From Pseudoflavonifractor sp902362925 (GTDB lineage: Bacteria; Bacillota; Clostridia; Oscillospirales; Oscillospiraceae), in assembly GCA_902362925.1 (NCBI GenBank), contig CABIYL010000012.1: a stretch of 64,000 nucleotides of DNA; one strand, written 5' to 3'. Position numbers and translations under genes: made by a program. Shown here piece after piece: positions 16,970-25,603 of the stretch; within the stretch, counting starts at the first letter, position 1, and each line of letters opens with the position of its first letter. Below the pieces are notes generated by a model that was not told the DNA's origin, ran no database searches, and worked only from the letters and a program-made list of their open reading frames with translations.

Positions 16970-17003
16970 CCGTACCGACAGCCGGTACCATGGATGCAGA
17001 AGA

Positions 17004-17040
17004 GCGGCAGGAGGCAAAAGCGGCTTCCTGCCGCATTTTT
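17004..17040 (+). terminator. Intrinsic terminator
   Basis: GCGGCAGGAGGC pairs with GCTTCCTGCCGC (one mismatch), followed by ATTTTT, 35 bases after the GGDEF-like gene. Confidence 0.88.
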
Positions 17041-17075
17041 CCGCCGTTTTCGCTTTTTATCGAATACGAATTTTC

Positions 17076-17104
17076 TTGACAGGAATGGGCGTCAGCACTA
17101 AAAT
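17076..17104 (+). promoter_or_regulatory. Promoter of rny
   Basis: TTGACA, 17 bases, TAAAAT. The leader to the rny start is about 135 bases and holds no clear hairpin. Confidence 0.8.
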
Positions 17105-17245
17105 AGTCTAGGTATAGTTTTTGAAAAGCAGCAGGGGTCGCTTTTCAATTTTTGTGCGGAATTGACAAGCAGCGCCAGCTCCGCCGATGCCACGTTACAA
17201 TTGATTTTATAAAAACCAAGAAAGTAGGAGGTGTGTTCAGCCCTT

Positions 17246-18799
17246 ATGGAACCCATTTGGATGTTAGTGGGAATTATCGTCACGCTGCTGGTCGGCGTGC
17301 CGGTAGGTTTCGCGCTTGGCGTCAAGTGGCGTAAGCAGGTCGCCGAAAAGGAGATCTCCAGCGCCGAGGAAGAGGCCAAGCGGATTATTAACGAATCCAT
17401 CAAGAGCGCCGAGAGCAAGAAGCGCGAGGCGCTGGTTGAGGCCAAGGAGGAGATCCTCAAGGCCCGCAACGATTTTGAACGGGATCAGAAGGAGCGCCGG
17501 GCCGACCTGCAGAAGCAGGAGCGCCGGCTCCAGCAGAAGGAAGAGACCCTGGACCGCAAGACCGAGAACATCGAGAAGAAGGAAGAACTTCTCCAGACCA
17601 AGCTCACCGAGCTGGAAGAGGCCCGTGAGGAGGTCTCCACCATCAAGAAGACCCAGATGGAGGTTCTGGAGCGGCTCTCCGGCTTTACCGCCGAGGAGGC
17701 CAAGGCTTACCTCATCAACCAGCTGGAGGCCGAGGTCACCCACGAGTCTGCCATGAAGATCCGTGAGATCGAGGCTCAGTTTAAGGAAGAGGCCGACGCC
17801 AAGGCCAAGGAAATCCTGTCCCTTGCCATCCAGCGCTGCGCAGCCGACCACGTGGCCGAGGCCACCGTGTCGGTTGTTCCCCTGCCCAATGATGAGATGA
17901 AGGGCCGCATCATCGGCCGCGAAGGCCGCAATATCCGCACGCTGGAGACCATGACCGGCGTGGATCTGATTATCGACGACACCCCCGAGGCCATCACGGT
18001 CTCCTGTTTTGACCCCGTCCGCCGTGAGATCGCCCGCATCGCCCTGGAGAAGCTGATCCAGGACGGCCGCATCCACCCCGCCCGCATTGAGGAGATGGTG
18101 GAGAAGGCCAAGCGTGAGGTGGACGCCACCATCAAGGCCGAGGGTGAGCGGGCCGTGTTTGAGACCAACGTCCACGGCCTCCATCCCGAGCTGGTCAAGC
18201 TGCTGGGCCGCATGAAGTACCGCACCAGCTACGGCCAGAACGTGCTCAACCACTCCATCGAGGTCTCCCACCTGGCCGGTCTGCTGGCCGCCGAGATCGG
18301 TGCCGACGTGACCCAGGCCAAGCGGGCCGGTCTGCTCCACGACCTGGGCAAGTCCATCGACCACGAGGTGGAGGGCTCCCACGTCCAGATCGGCGTGGAG
18401 CTGGCCCGGAAGTACAAGGAGAACGAGGACGTGGTCCACGCCATCGAGGCCCACCACAACGACGTGGAGCCCCGCACCATCGTGGCCTGCCTGGTTCAGG
18501 CCGCCGACGCGGTGTCCGCTGCCCGTCCCGGCGCCCGGCGTGAGAACCTGGAGAACTATATCAAGCGTCTGGAGAAGCTGGAGGAGGTCACCTCTTCCTT
18601 CCCCGGCGTGGAGAAGTCCTTCGCCATCCAGGCTGGCCGCGAGGTCCGCATCATGGTGGCCCCCGAGAAGGTCAGCGAGGACCAGATGGTGCTCCTGGCC
18701 CGGGACATCGCCAAGAAGATCGAGGAAGAGCTGGAGTACCCCGGCCAGATCAAGGTGAATATGATCCGGGAGACCAAGGTTGTGGAGTACGCCAAGTAA
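17246..18799 (+). CDS. rny: Ribonuclease Y
   Basis: Membrane-bound endoribonuclease that starts mRNA decay in Firmicutes. The 517-residue protein has an N-terminal transmembrane helix (about 6-26), a long Glu/Lys-rich coiled coil (about 30-190), a KH domain with GRIIGREGRNIR, and an HD domain with LLHDLGKSID and AIEAHHND, whose His/Asp pair binds metal. ATG 17246 is 14 bases from GGAGG, which is long, but no better in-frame start exists. In Bacillus ymdB follows rny; here ymdB lies about 23 kb away. Confidence 0.97.
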   Translation: MEPIWMLVGIIVTLLVGVPVGFALGVKWRKQVAEKEISSAEEEAKRIINESIKSAESKKREALVEAKEEILKARNDFERDQKERRADLQKQERRLQQKEETLDRKTENIEKKEELLQTKLTELEEAREEVSTIKKTQMEVLERLSGFTAEEAKAYLINQLEAEVTHESAMKIREIEAQFKEEADAKAKEILSLAIQRCAADHVAEATVSVVPLPNDEMKGRIIGREGRNIRTLETMTGVDLIIDDTPEAITVSCFDPVRREIARIALEKLIQDGRIHPARIEEMVEKAKREVDATIKAEGERAVFETNVHGLHPELVKLLGRMKYRTSYGQNVLNHSIEVSHLAGLLAAEIGADVTQAKRAGLLHDLGKSIDHEVEGSHVQIGVELARKYKENEDVVHAIEAHHNDVEPRTIVACLVQAADAVSAARPGARRENLENYIKRLEKLEEVTSSFPGVEKSFAIQAGREVRIMVAPEKVSEDQMVLLARDIAKKIEEELEYPGQIKVNMIRETKVVEYAK

Positions 18800-18819
18800 C
18801 CCCCAATCAAACGTAAAAC

Positions 18820-18854
18820 GAGGAGCGCGGCGTCTGCCGCGCTCCTCATTTTTT
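18820..18854 (+). terminator. Intrinsic terminator of rny
   Basis: GAGGAGCGCGGC pairs perfectly with GCCGCGCTCCTC around a four-base loop, followed by six T. Confidence 0.94.
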
Positions 18855-18877
18855 AAGATATGAAATACAAAATGTGA

Positions 18878-19744
18878 TTATTTGCGGTGTTTATCCCGCA
18901 GGTATACGTGCTTGGTGGGGTCGTCGGCGCTGGTCTGGCGGGAGACCACCTCGAATCGGTCCAGCGCCTTCACCAGCTGGGTCAGCTTGGAGTAGCCGTA
19001 GTTCCGGGGGTCAAAGTCGGGCTGCTTCTTCAAGAGCAGATTGCCCAGCTTGCCCATGAAGCCGTAGCCGTCCTCGTCGGCGATGCTCTCCAGGGAGTCG
19101 GCGATGAGGTCCACAACCGCACGGGGCACACCGGCGATCTCCTCAGGCTCGGGCGGCTGGGGCTGGGCGGAAGGGGCCTTCTTCTTGGCGGTCTTTTTGG
19201 CCGGTTTCTTGGCCGACTGGGCCTGATTCTCCTTCTCCGGCTCGGGGACGGGCTCGGGGTCCGGCATGGAGGCCGCCAGCGCCTCCTGCCGTGCCTTCTC
19301 TCCGGCGGCCCGGATGACCTCGATGTAGATGAACTTGTCGCAGGCCACGATAAAGGGCAGGGGGGTCTTCTTTTCACCCATGCCGTACACCTTCATGCCG
19401 GCCTCCCGCAGACGGGTAGCCAGGCGGGTGAAGTCGCTGTCGCTGGACACCAGCACAAACCCGTCGCACCGGCCGGAATAGAGCAGGTCCATGGCGTCGA
19501 TGATCATGGCCGAGTCGGTGGCGTTCTTGCCGGTGGTGTAGCTGTACTGCTGGATGGGGGTAATGGCGTGCTCCAGCAGCAGGGGCTTCCAGGAGGCCAT
19601 GTTGGGGGTGGTCCAGTCGCCGTAGATGCGCTTGACTGTGGGCGTGCCGTACACCGCCGCCTCGGCCATGATGTCCCGCAGGGCGGAGCGGGGGGCGTTG
19701 TCCGCGTCGATGAGCACGGCCAGCCGCAGATCCTGATTGTCCAT
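18878..19744 (-). CDS. NYN-domain (PIN-like) protein with C-terminal LOTUS/OST-HTH-like domain
   Basis: A 288-residue protein. The first 150 residues form a NYN/PIN-like nuclease fold of the LabA group: LAVLIDADNAP gives the first metal Asp, TDSAMIIDAMDLLYSG the second, and LVSSDSDFTRLATRLRE the third. A flexible linker with many Lys, Ala and Pro (about 175-200) joins a C-terminal winged-helix-like region (YGYSKLTQLVKALDRFEV), which resembles OST-HTH/LOTUS domains. Such proteins are thought to act on RNA. ATG 19744 has GAGGAG 10 bases upstream. It is a single-gene unit. Confidence 0.85.
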   Translation of the reverse strand: MDNQDLRLAVLIDADNAPRSALRDIMAEAAVYGTPTVKRIYGDWTTPNMASWKPLLLEHAITPIQQYSYTTGKNATDSAMIIDAMDLLYSGRCDGFVLVSSDSDFTRLATRLREAGMKVYGMGEKKTPLPFIVACDKFIYIEVIRAAGEKARQEALAASMPDPEPVPEPEKENQAQSAKKPAKKTAKKKAPSAQPQPPEPEEIAGVPRAVVDLIADSLESIADEDGYGFMGKLGNLLLKKQPDFDPRNYGYSKLTQLVKALDRFEVVSRQTSADDPTKHVYLRDKHRK

Positions 19745-19921
19745 GTATGATAATCTCCTCATATCAGTGTAAAAAACCCGGAAACCGGGGTATGTCAGAA
19801 CTTACAACTCCAGTATAGCACAAAGCCGCCGGGGGAGGAACAGAATTCCGGCGGAAAAATGGAGCAGGGGCGCAGCGTTTGACCGCTCCAAAGCGTATAT
19901 AGGGTGAAAGGGGGGACGGGA

Positions 19922-20386
19922 ATGAACCCCAACCGGTTGGAAGAGACAGTAAGGAAGTATGAGAACACCCTGTACCGGACGGCGTTGGCCGTCTTGGGCG
20001 ACGCTCACGAGGCCCAGGACGCGGTGCAGGACACATTTGTCCGGTATCTGGAGAAGGTGCCGGAGTTTGACAGCCCGGAGCACGAGAAGGCGTGGCTCAT
20101 CCGGGTGACGGTAAACGGCTGCAGGAGCCGTCTCCGCTCACCCTGGCGGAAGCGGCGCACGGAGCTGAGCGAGGGCCTGCCTGCCCCTGAGCCGGAGGAA
20201 AAAGCGGTGCTGGAGGCGGTGCTGGCCCTGCCGCCCAGGGACCGGGCAGCGGTCCACCTCTACTACTATGAGGGGTACAGCACGCCGGAGATCTCCGCCA
20301 TGACCGGCCAGAGCGAGGGCACCGTCCGGTCCCGGCTCTCCCGGGCCAGGCAGAAGCTCAAGGCCCTTCTGGCGGATGCCGAGTGA
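19922..20386 (+). CDS. ECF-type RNA polymerase sigma factor (second)
   Basis: A 154-residue sigma-70 family protein with region 2 (LYRTALAVLGDAHEAQDAVQ) and region 4 (YSTPEISAMTGQSEGTVRSR). The start ATG 19922 has a purine-rich AAGGGGGGA upstream. It is followed 12 bases later by a membrane protein that is probably its anti-sigma. It shares the YRTAL stretch with the sigma factor at 3327, indicating related but separate pathways. Confidence 0.93.
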   Translation: MNPNRLEETVRKYENTLYRTALAVLGDAHEAQDAVQDTFVRYLEKVPEFDSPEHEKAWLIRVTVNGCRSRLRSPWRKRRTELSEGLPAPEPEEKAVLEAVLALPPRDRAAVHLYYYEGYSTPEISAMTGQSEGTVRSRLSRARQKLKALLADAE

Positions 20387-20398
20387 AAGGAGTACAGC

Positions 20399-21763
20399 AT
20401 GGAACATTACCGTTCTTATATGAACCGGGTGAAGCTGAGTCCGGAGGAGCACCGGGCCCTGATGGACGCCCTGGAGGGAAAGAGATGTCCTGCCCGGAAA
20501 CCCTCTCCCGCCCGGTGGGTGACTGCCGCGGCCTGCCTGGTGCTGGTGTGCGCGGCGGCTTTTGGAGTGTGGCGGCTGGCGGGGCTCCCGGTTGGGGATA
20601 CCGCCCCCGACCGGCTGCTGGAGGACGTCCCCGGTACAACCGGGACCCTGTCCCCTGACGTGGGAAGCACGGAATCCGTTCCGCCGGAGCTGGACAGCGA
20701 ATATGTCCTCTCGCCGGAGGACCCCTTTGACGGCCAGCCCCACAGCAGCTTTAACATCCAGGGCGTGGAGTACGGAGATGCTCCTGAGATCTGCGCCTCC
20801 ATCGCCTATCCGGACGGCTGGTTTGAGGAGCAGCTGACCCGGGCGCAGATGGTGGAGCTGCTGGGTGGTCCCGGGGCGGAGGATGCCCCCTGGTCCCTGT
20901 ACTGGGTGGGGTACGATATCACCGGAAAGGCCGTCTACGACGGGGAGGGGAACCTGTGGCAGCTGTGGCTCAACGGCGTCAGCCGGAGCAACGAGCACAA
21001 CGGCTTCACCCTCACGGTCCGGCCGGGGGATTATCCCTTGACCGATATGATTGCCCCTGATCAGACTTCCACCGAGCTCAACAGTGTCACAGTCTATGGC
21101 AGCAAGATCGGCCGGTACGGCTGGGATGACAGCGGGGAGATGGGCTATATCTATGAGATCACCATGATGTCGGGGGAGGCCGGACTGAACTTTGAGGCCC
21201 GGCAGCTGGAGGAAGAGGACGCCGAGTATCTGTGCACCCAGGCGGCCAACACCTTTGCGGGCACCAAGCTGTACCTGGACAGCCTGCTGGTCTGCAGCGG
21301 CGAGATCCCCGACTGGGGCAGCGAGCGGCCCACCTGGGAGGAGGCCATGGCCGACGAGAAATTCGGAGACTATGTCCCCGCGGATGTGCCCGACGGCTTC
21401 ACCTTTGAGGGGGCCTGGCGGGAGTGGGGCCAGAACCGGAATTACCTGTTCCTGAGATGGACCGGATATTACACCAATATCTCCATCGACATCTGGGATG
21501 CCAGCACCGTAGGAGACCTTCCCATCACCGATCCGGCGGATCGGGAGAAATACGACGTGAACCTGTACACCATCCCCTACGCCGACTCGGTGCCCGAGGA
21601 ATACTGGCAGGAGTTTGGCCGCCCAGTGTTCGCCATTGAGGACGTGACCCCCGAGGTGATTGCCGCCCGAATGCGCTACGTGGATGACGACAGCGGCGAC
21701 GTGGACAGCTGGCGCGGAGACTTCTATGTCTACTACGAGAGCGAAAACGTGCTGGTGCAGTAT
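20399..21763 (+). CDS. Probable anti-sigma / sensor membrane protein, cut by assembly gap
   Basis: At least 455 residues are visible before the run of N. The N-terminus is short and cytoplasmic, a transmembrane helix lies at about residues 40-60 (VTAAACLVLVCAAAFGVWRL), and a large Asp/Glu/Tyr-rich outer domain follows. Position 12 bases after an ECF sigma gene, with AAAGGAG before the ATG, supports an anti-sigma role. The outer domain is not one that I recognise. The true stop lies within 21764-22072 and the C-terminal few residues are unknown. Confidence 0.75.
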
Positions 21764-22072
21764 NNNNNNNNNNNNNNNNNNNNNNNNNNNNNNNNNNNNN
21801 NNNNNNNNNNNNNNNNNNNNNNNNNNNNNNNNNNNNNNNNNNNNNNNNNNNNNNNNNNNNNNNNNNNNNNNNNNNNNNNNNNNNNNNNNNNNNNNNNNNN
21901 NNNNNNNNNNNNNNNNNNNNNNNNNNNNNNNNNNNNNNNNNNNNNNNNNNNNNNNNNNNNNNNNNNNNNNNNNNNNNNNNNNNNNNNNNNNNNNNNNNNN
22001 NNNNNNNNNNNNNNNNNNNNNNNNNNNNNNNNNNNNNNNNNNNNNNNNNNNNNNNNNNNNNNNNNNNNNNNN
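21764..22072. other. Assembly gap (309 N)
   Basis: Unknown bases. The end of the anti-sigma gene and the end of hpf, which converge here, both fall inside it. Confidence 0.99.
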
Positions 22073-22459
22073 CTTCTTGGTGCGGACAATGCGGAACTCC
22101 TCTTCCTCGGTGTCAGGGACAAAGGAGGAGATCTCCTCCTCGTCCACGGAGCGGACAAAGGCGTCCTGACGCAGGCGCTTTTCCAGGCGGGCCTTATTCT
22201 TACGCAGCTGGCGCTCCACAGAGGCCACGGCGGCGTCGATGGTGGCAAACATATCGGAGGTGCTCTCAGCCACGCGGATGATGGTACCGGCGGAGCGAAT
22301 GGTCAGCTCTACGTTGTTCCGGTCCTTTTCTACACTGAAGACGATGGCGGCCTCCGCGTCCGCCTTAAAATAACGGTCCAGCTTGCCCACCTTCTTCTCG
22401 GCATAGGCATGCACCTTGCGGGGCAGGTTGACCTTCTTGTCTGTGAACACGAACTTCAT
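22073..22459 (-). CDS. hpf: Long-form ribosome hibernation promoting factor, C-terminus in gap
   Basis: Binds idle 70S ribosomes and pairs them into 100S dimers. The visible 129 residues cover the N-terminal HPF/RaiA domain (MKFVFTDKKVNLPRKVHAYA, LDRYF, ELTIRSAGTIIRVAE) and the linker that leads to the dimerising C-terminal domain; that domain must lie in the gap. The presence of a linker (FVPDTEEEEFRIVRTK) indicates the long form usual in Firmicutes. Start ATG 22459. Confidence 0.95.
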
Positions 22460-22530
22460 AGTTGTCAGCTCCTTCCGCCCTTTGGGGAGGGCACTCGTTG
22501 GAAGCGGAGTGGTCCGGCTTCCTTGTCTTA

Positions 22531-22539
22531 ATTATACCA
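22531..22539 (-). promoter_or_regulatory. Extended -10 promoter of hpf
   Basis: TGGTATAAT on the minus strand, about 70 bases before hpf. No good -35 box is visible at 17 bases, so the extended -10 may carry recognition. Confidence 0.6.
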
Positions 22540-22588
22540 CACTACAAAGAAAAAGCTACAACAATTTGTGAACAACGGACAAAAACAA

Positions 22589-23431
22589 TCAAAGTGTTAC
22601 GCTGGCGTGGCGGGTGACGTGGCAGCCCAGGTTGACGCAGCAGGGCAGACCGGCGATGTGGGTGGGGGCGGGCAGGATGGCCACCGACAGCGCGGTGGTG
22701 CGGCCGCCCAGACCCTGGGGACCGATGCCCAGGGCGTTGATGCGCTCCAGGGCCTCCGCCTCCATCTCCGCGTAGAAGGGGTCGGCACTGTGGGTGTCCA
22801 CGCTGCGGAGCAGGGCCCGCTTGGCCAGCAGGGCCGCCCGGTCCGAGGTGCCGCCCAGACCCACGCCCACCACCACCGGCGGACAGGGGTTGGAACCGGC
22901 CAGGGACACCGACTCCACGATAAAGTCCACAATCTCCTGCCGTCCGGCGGCGGGGGTGAACATCTTCAGCTTAGTCATGTTCTCGCTGCCGAAGCCCTTG
23001 GGGGCCACGGTGATGGTGAGCCGATCGCCCTCGGTGAGGCGCAGGTACTGGACGGCGGGGGTGTTGTCCCCGGTGTTCTCCCGGCGGAGGGGGTCACGCA
23101 CCACCGAGCACCGGAGGGAACCCTCCAGATAGCCCCGGCGGACGCCCTCGTTTACCGCGTCCTCCAGCAGACCGCCGGTGATGTGGGCCTCCTGGCCCAG
23201 CTCCAGAAAGACCACCGCCATGCCCGTGTCCTGGCAGATGGGCAGGCCCCGCTGGGCGGCAAAGGTGAAGTTCTCCTCCAGGTCACCCAGGATGGCACGG
23301 CCAACCGGGGACTCCTCGCTCTCAGCGGCGGAGCGGATGGCTCCGCACAGGTCGTCGGGCAGCACGGTGTTGGCCTTGATGCAGGCGTCCCGCACGGCGG
23401 TTACAATGTCGTCAAACCGGATTTCACGCAT
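22589..23431 (-). CDS. Class I fumarate hydratase, alpha subunit
   Basis: The [4Fe-4S] half of the two-subunit fumarase/tartrate dehydratase family, which hydrates fumarate to malate. The 280-residue sequence has LPICQDTGMAVVF with one cluster cysteine, GSNPCPPVVVGVGLGG with another, and CCVNLGCHVTRHA at the end with a third. ATG 23431 has GAGGAGGTG upstream. The beta subunit, normally the next gene, is not in this window: hpf and an amidohydrolase flank it. A partner elsewhere is needed for activity. Confidence 0.9.
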   Translation of the reverse strand: MREIRFDDIVTAVRDACIKANTVLPDDLCGAIRSAAESEESPVGRAILGDLEENFTFAAQRGLPICQDTGMAVVFLELGQEAHITGGLLEDAVNEGVRRGYLEGSLRCSVVRDPLRRENTGDNTPAVQYLRLTEGDRLTITVAPKGFGSENMTKLKMFTPAAGRQEIVDFIVESVSLAGSNPCPPVVVGVGLGGTSDRAALLAKRALLRSVDTHSADPFYAEMEAEALERINALGIGPQGLGGRTTALSVAILPAPTHIAGLPCCVNLGCHVTRHASVTL

Positions 23432-23444
23432 GGCGGGCACCTCC

Positions 23445-24602
23445 TCAGTGGACCCGGACGCCGCCGATGTACACCTGCTCCACCTTGCTCTTCCAGTCCA
23501 GGGGGTGGCCGGTGGAGAGGACGATATCCGCGTCCTTGCCGGGGGTCAGGGAGCCCACCCGGCTGTCGATACCGGCGATAACAGCCGGGTTGATGGTGAT
23601 GGCGGCCAGGGCGTCCTCCTCGTCCATACCGGCACGCACCGCCATGGCGGCGCAGATGGGCAGGTACTGGATGGGAATGACCGGGTGGTCGGTGCAGATG
23701 GCCACCTTCACGCCGGCCTTGGCCAGAATCACCGGGTTTTCCTGGTTCTGGCCGCCCAGCTCGGGCTTGCTGCGGTCGGTGAGGCAGGGGCCGGTGATGA
23801 CCGGGATGCCCTCCTGGGCCAGCAGGTCGGAGATGAGATAGGCCTCGGTGCCGTGGACCACCACCAGATGCAGGCCGAACTCCTTGGCCAGGCGCACAGC
23901 GGTGGCCACATCGTCCGCCCGGTGGGCGTGGCAGTGGACGGGCAGAGTGCCCTTCAGCACGGGTACCAGGGCCTCCATCTTGGCGTCAAAATCGGGCATG
24001 TCCGTCTCCGGGTCCTCGTCAGCCTTGTTCTGCTTGTCCATGTATTCCAGGGCCTTGGACAGGTTCTCCCGGATGATGGCGGCGGTGGCCATGCGGGTGA
24101 CCGGGGTCTCCTTCCGGTCGTTGTACACATTCTTGGGGTTCTCGCCCAGGGCGAACTTCATGGCCACAGGGGCAGTGACAATCATCTGGTCCACCCAGCG
24201 GCCGTTGGTCTTGAGGGCGGCGAACTGGCCGGCGATGGGGTTGGCGCTGCCGGGACCGGTGAGCACGCAGGTGACGCCGCCGGCACGGGCATCGGAAAAG
24301 CAGCGGTCCAGGGCGTTGACCGCGTCGATGGCCCGCAGGTGGGGAGTGCAGGGGTCGGTGGACTCGTTGCCGTCGTCCGACTCAAAGCCCAGGGAATCGC
24401 CGAACATGCCCAGGTGGCAGTGGGCGTCCACCAGACCGGGGTAGACGTGGCCGCCGGCGGCGTCCACCACGTCCTGGTCCACGCCGTCGGGCAGGGCGGA
24501 CATGGGGCCGACGGCCACAATCTTGCCCTCCTCCACGTGGACAAAGCCGTTTTCGATGATGGGGCCGTCCATGGTGTGCAGAATTCCGTTGATAATCAGC
24601 AA
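23445..24602 (-). CDS. Amidohydrolase family protein
   Basis: A metal-dependent hydrolase of the amidohydrolase superfamily, about 385 residues. It shows LVDAHCHLG (first metal His pair), LPVHCHAHRADD, VVHGTEAY and CTDHPVIP (final Asp), and an N- and C-terminal beta sandwich with the ending GKDADIVLSTGHPLDW. The closest functional groups include imidazolonepropionase-like and aminoacylase-like enzymes; substrate cannot be fixed. The start is a TTG at 24602 with AAAGGA upstream, because the longer frame enters the upstream promoter region. It lies 13 bases before the fumarase gene. Confidence 0.88.
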   Translation of the reverse strand: MLIINGILHTMDGPIIENGFVHVEEGKIVAVGPMSALPDGVDQDVVDAAGGHVYPGLVDAHCHLGMFGDSLGFESDDGNESTDPCTPHLRAIDAVNALDRCFSDARAGGVTCVLTGPGSANPIAGQFAALKTNGRWVDQMIVTAPVAMKFALGENPKNVYNDRKETPVTRMATAAIIRENLSKALEYMDKQNKADEDPETDMPDFDAKMEALVPVLKGTLPVHCHAHRADDVATAVRLAKEFGLHLVVVHGTEAYLISDLLAQEGIPVITGPCLTDRSKPELGGQNQENPVILAKAGVKVAICTDHPVIPIQYLPICAAMAVRAGMDEEDALAAITINPAVIAGIDSRVGSLTPGKDADIVLSTGHPLDWKSKVEQVYIGGVRVH

Positions 24603-24633
24603 GGAAATCCCGTCCTTTCGACAAAAGTAGTGT

Positions 24634-24662
24634 TTGACAAATATAGGAAAAAGAGTTATATT
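24634..24662 (+). promoter_or_regulatory. Consensus promoter of candidate small RNA
   Basis: TTGACA, exactly 17 bases, TATATT on the plus strand, in a region where both neighbours run on the minus strand. Confidence 0.8.
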
Positions 24663-24668
24663 ATGCTT

Positions 24669-24767
24669 GCAGCTCATCCAATATGCAATCCATCTCAATT
24701 CCAGCAAGGGAACTCATTCCATTCTCCCGCGCACCTTGGACGCCCGTTACCGGGCGTTCTTTTTTTG
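24669..24767 (+). ncRNA. Candidate free-standing small RNA
   Basis: A transcript of roughly 98 bases is framed by a near-perfect sigma-A promoter and an intrinsic terminator (ACGCCCG-TTAC-CGGGCGT plus seven T). No plus-strand gene follows for over 2 kb and an open frame starting at 24663 runs through the terminator, so it is unlikely to be messenger. The body is C- and U-rich with little self-pairing and contains several pyrimidine runs such as TTCTCCCGC and CACCTTGG that could pair with ribosome binding sites, as in C-rich-loop regulatory RNAs of Gram-positives. No known RNA family is recognised. Confidence 0.55.
24740..24767 (+). terminator. Terminator of candidate small RNA
   Basis: A 7-bp GC stem with TTAC loop, then T-C-T7. 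Confidence 0.8.
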
Positions 24768-24777
24768 CACTGGAGCG

Positions 24778-24817
24778 AAAAAAGCAGCCTGCCGAACCAC
24801 CGGGTTCGACAGGCTGC
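24778..24817 (-). terminator. Terminator of yabP-yabQ-divIC-yabR operon
   Basis: GCAGCCTGTCGAACCCG pairs with CGGTTCGGCAGGCTGC-like arm (read on the minus strand), followed by six T, just after the S1 protein gene. Confidence 0.9.
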
Positions 24818-24832
24818 GCGGATGCTGAGCGC

Positions 24833-25285
24833 TTATTTCCGGCCGCCGCGGCGGTTGCTGCTCCGCTTCTCCGTGTAATGGAGCTCGGAGAGCTTGCTGT
24901 CCGAGGCCTGCATAAACTGCTTGAGCTTGTCCTCAAAGCTGGCGGGCTCACGGGGAGCCGCGGGACCCCGGCTGAAGCCGCCGGGCCGTCCGCCGCCGGC
25001 GGGACGGGCGCCGCCCATGGGCCGGCCCTGGCCGGCGGGGCGGGGAGGAGGATCCATTGCCTTCTTAATGGAGAGGTTGATGCGGCCGTTCTCGTCAATG
25101 CCGATGACCTTGACCTTGACCTCCTGACCCTCTTTTAAGTAGTCCTTGACGTCATTCACATAGGAATAGGCGATCTCGGAAATGTGCACGAGGCCGGACT
25201 TGCCCTCGGGCAGCGAGACGAACGCGCCGAATTTTGTAAGACCTGTTACCTTACCCTCCAGGATAGAACCAACACCAAACTCCAT
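24833..25285 (-). CDS. yabR: S1 RNA-binding domain protein YabR
   Basis: A 150-residue protein with one S1 domain in the first 75 residues (GSILEGKVTGLTKFGAFVSL, GLVHISEIA, GRINLSIKKA) and a low-complexity Gly/Arg/Pro linker (about 80-115), ending in a Lys/Arg-rich tail. S1 proteins of this type associate with ribosomes or RNA and have been linked to stress. Its place after divIC is the same as that of yabR in Bacillus subtilis, which gives the name. Confidence 0.88.
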   Translation of the reverse strand: MEFGVGSILEGKVTGLTKFGAFVSLPEGKSGLVHISEIAYSYVNDVKDYLKEGQEVKVKVIGIDENGRINLSIKKAMDPPPRPAGQGRPMGGARPAGGGRPGGFSRGPAAPREPASFEDKLKQFMQASDSKLSELHYTEKRSSNRRGGRK

Positions 25286-25327
25286 ACTGACCGATATATC
25301 CTCCTTAAAAATTCACCCGGGGATGGG

Positions 25328-25603
25328 CTACTCGGTGATCCGCAGAATCTTTTCGCCGGGGAGCACAAGGCCCAGGGAATCACGCGCGATATCCTGCTGA
25401 CGCTTGGGGTCATCGCTGTTTTCCACGGCGTCGGACAGGTCGGCGTTGACCTGAGTCTGGGCGTCCACCTGAGCGGTCAGCGCGGCCTTCTGGGCCTGGG
25501 CATCCTCCAGCCGGCTCCGCAGATCCAGCAGGGCGATGGACAGGCCGATGAGGAGCGCCAGTACGACGATCTTGGTGAGCAGTCCTGCACGTTTGACCTT
25601 CAT
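25328..25603 (-). CDS. divIC: DivIC/FtsB septum formation initiator family protein
   Basis: A 91-residue single-pass membrane protein: N-terminal helix at about 9-26, coiled coil to about 60 (LEDAQAQKAALTAQVD), and the C-terminal LGLVLPGEKIL motif of DivIC proteins. It helps to assemble the FtsL-FtsQ division subcomplex. The ATG at 25603 has GGAGGAG upstream within yabQ. Gene order yabP-yabQ-divIC-yabR is conserved in Firmicutes. Confidence 0.93.
   Translation of the reverse strand: MKVKRAGLLTKIVVLALLIGLSIALLDLRSRLEDAQAQKAALTAQVDAQTQVNADLSDAVENSDDPKRQQDIARDSLGLVLPGEKILRITE

Noticed and set aside
24661..24717. 18-codon minus-strand mini-frame with a GGGAGA ribosome-like site before the amidohydrolase
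   Set aside because: It follows two terminators with no promoter in its direction and lies opposite the better supported small RNA. Kept only as a possible leader peptide.
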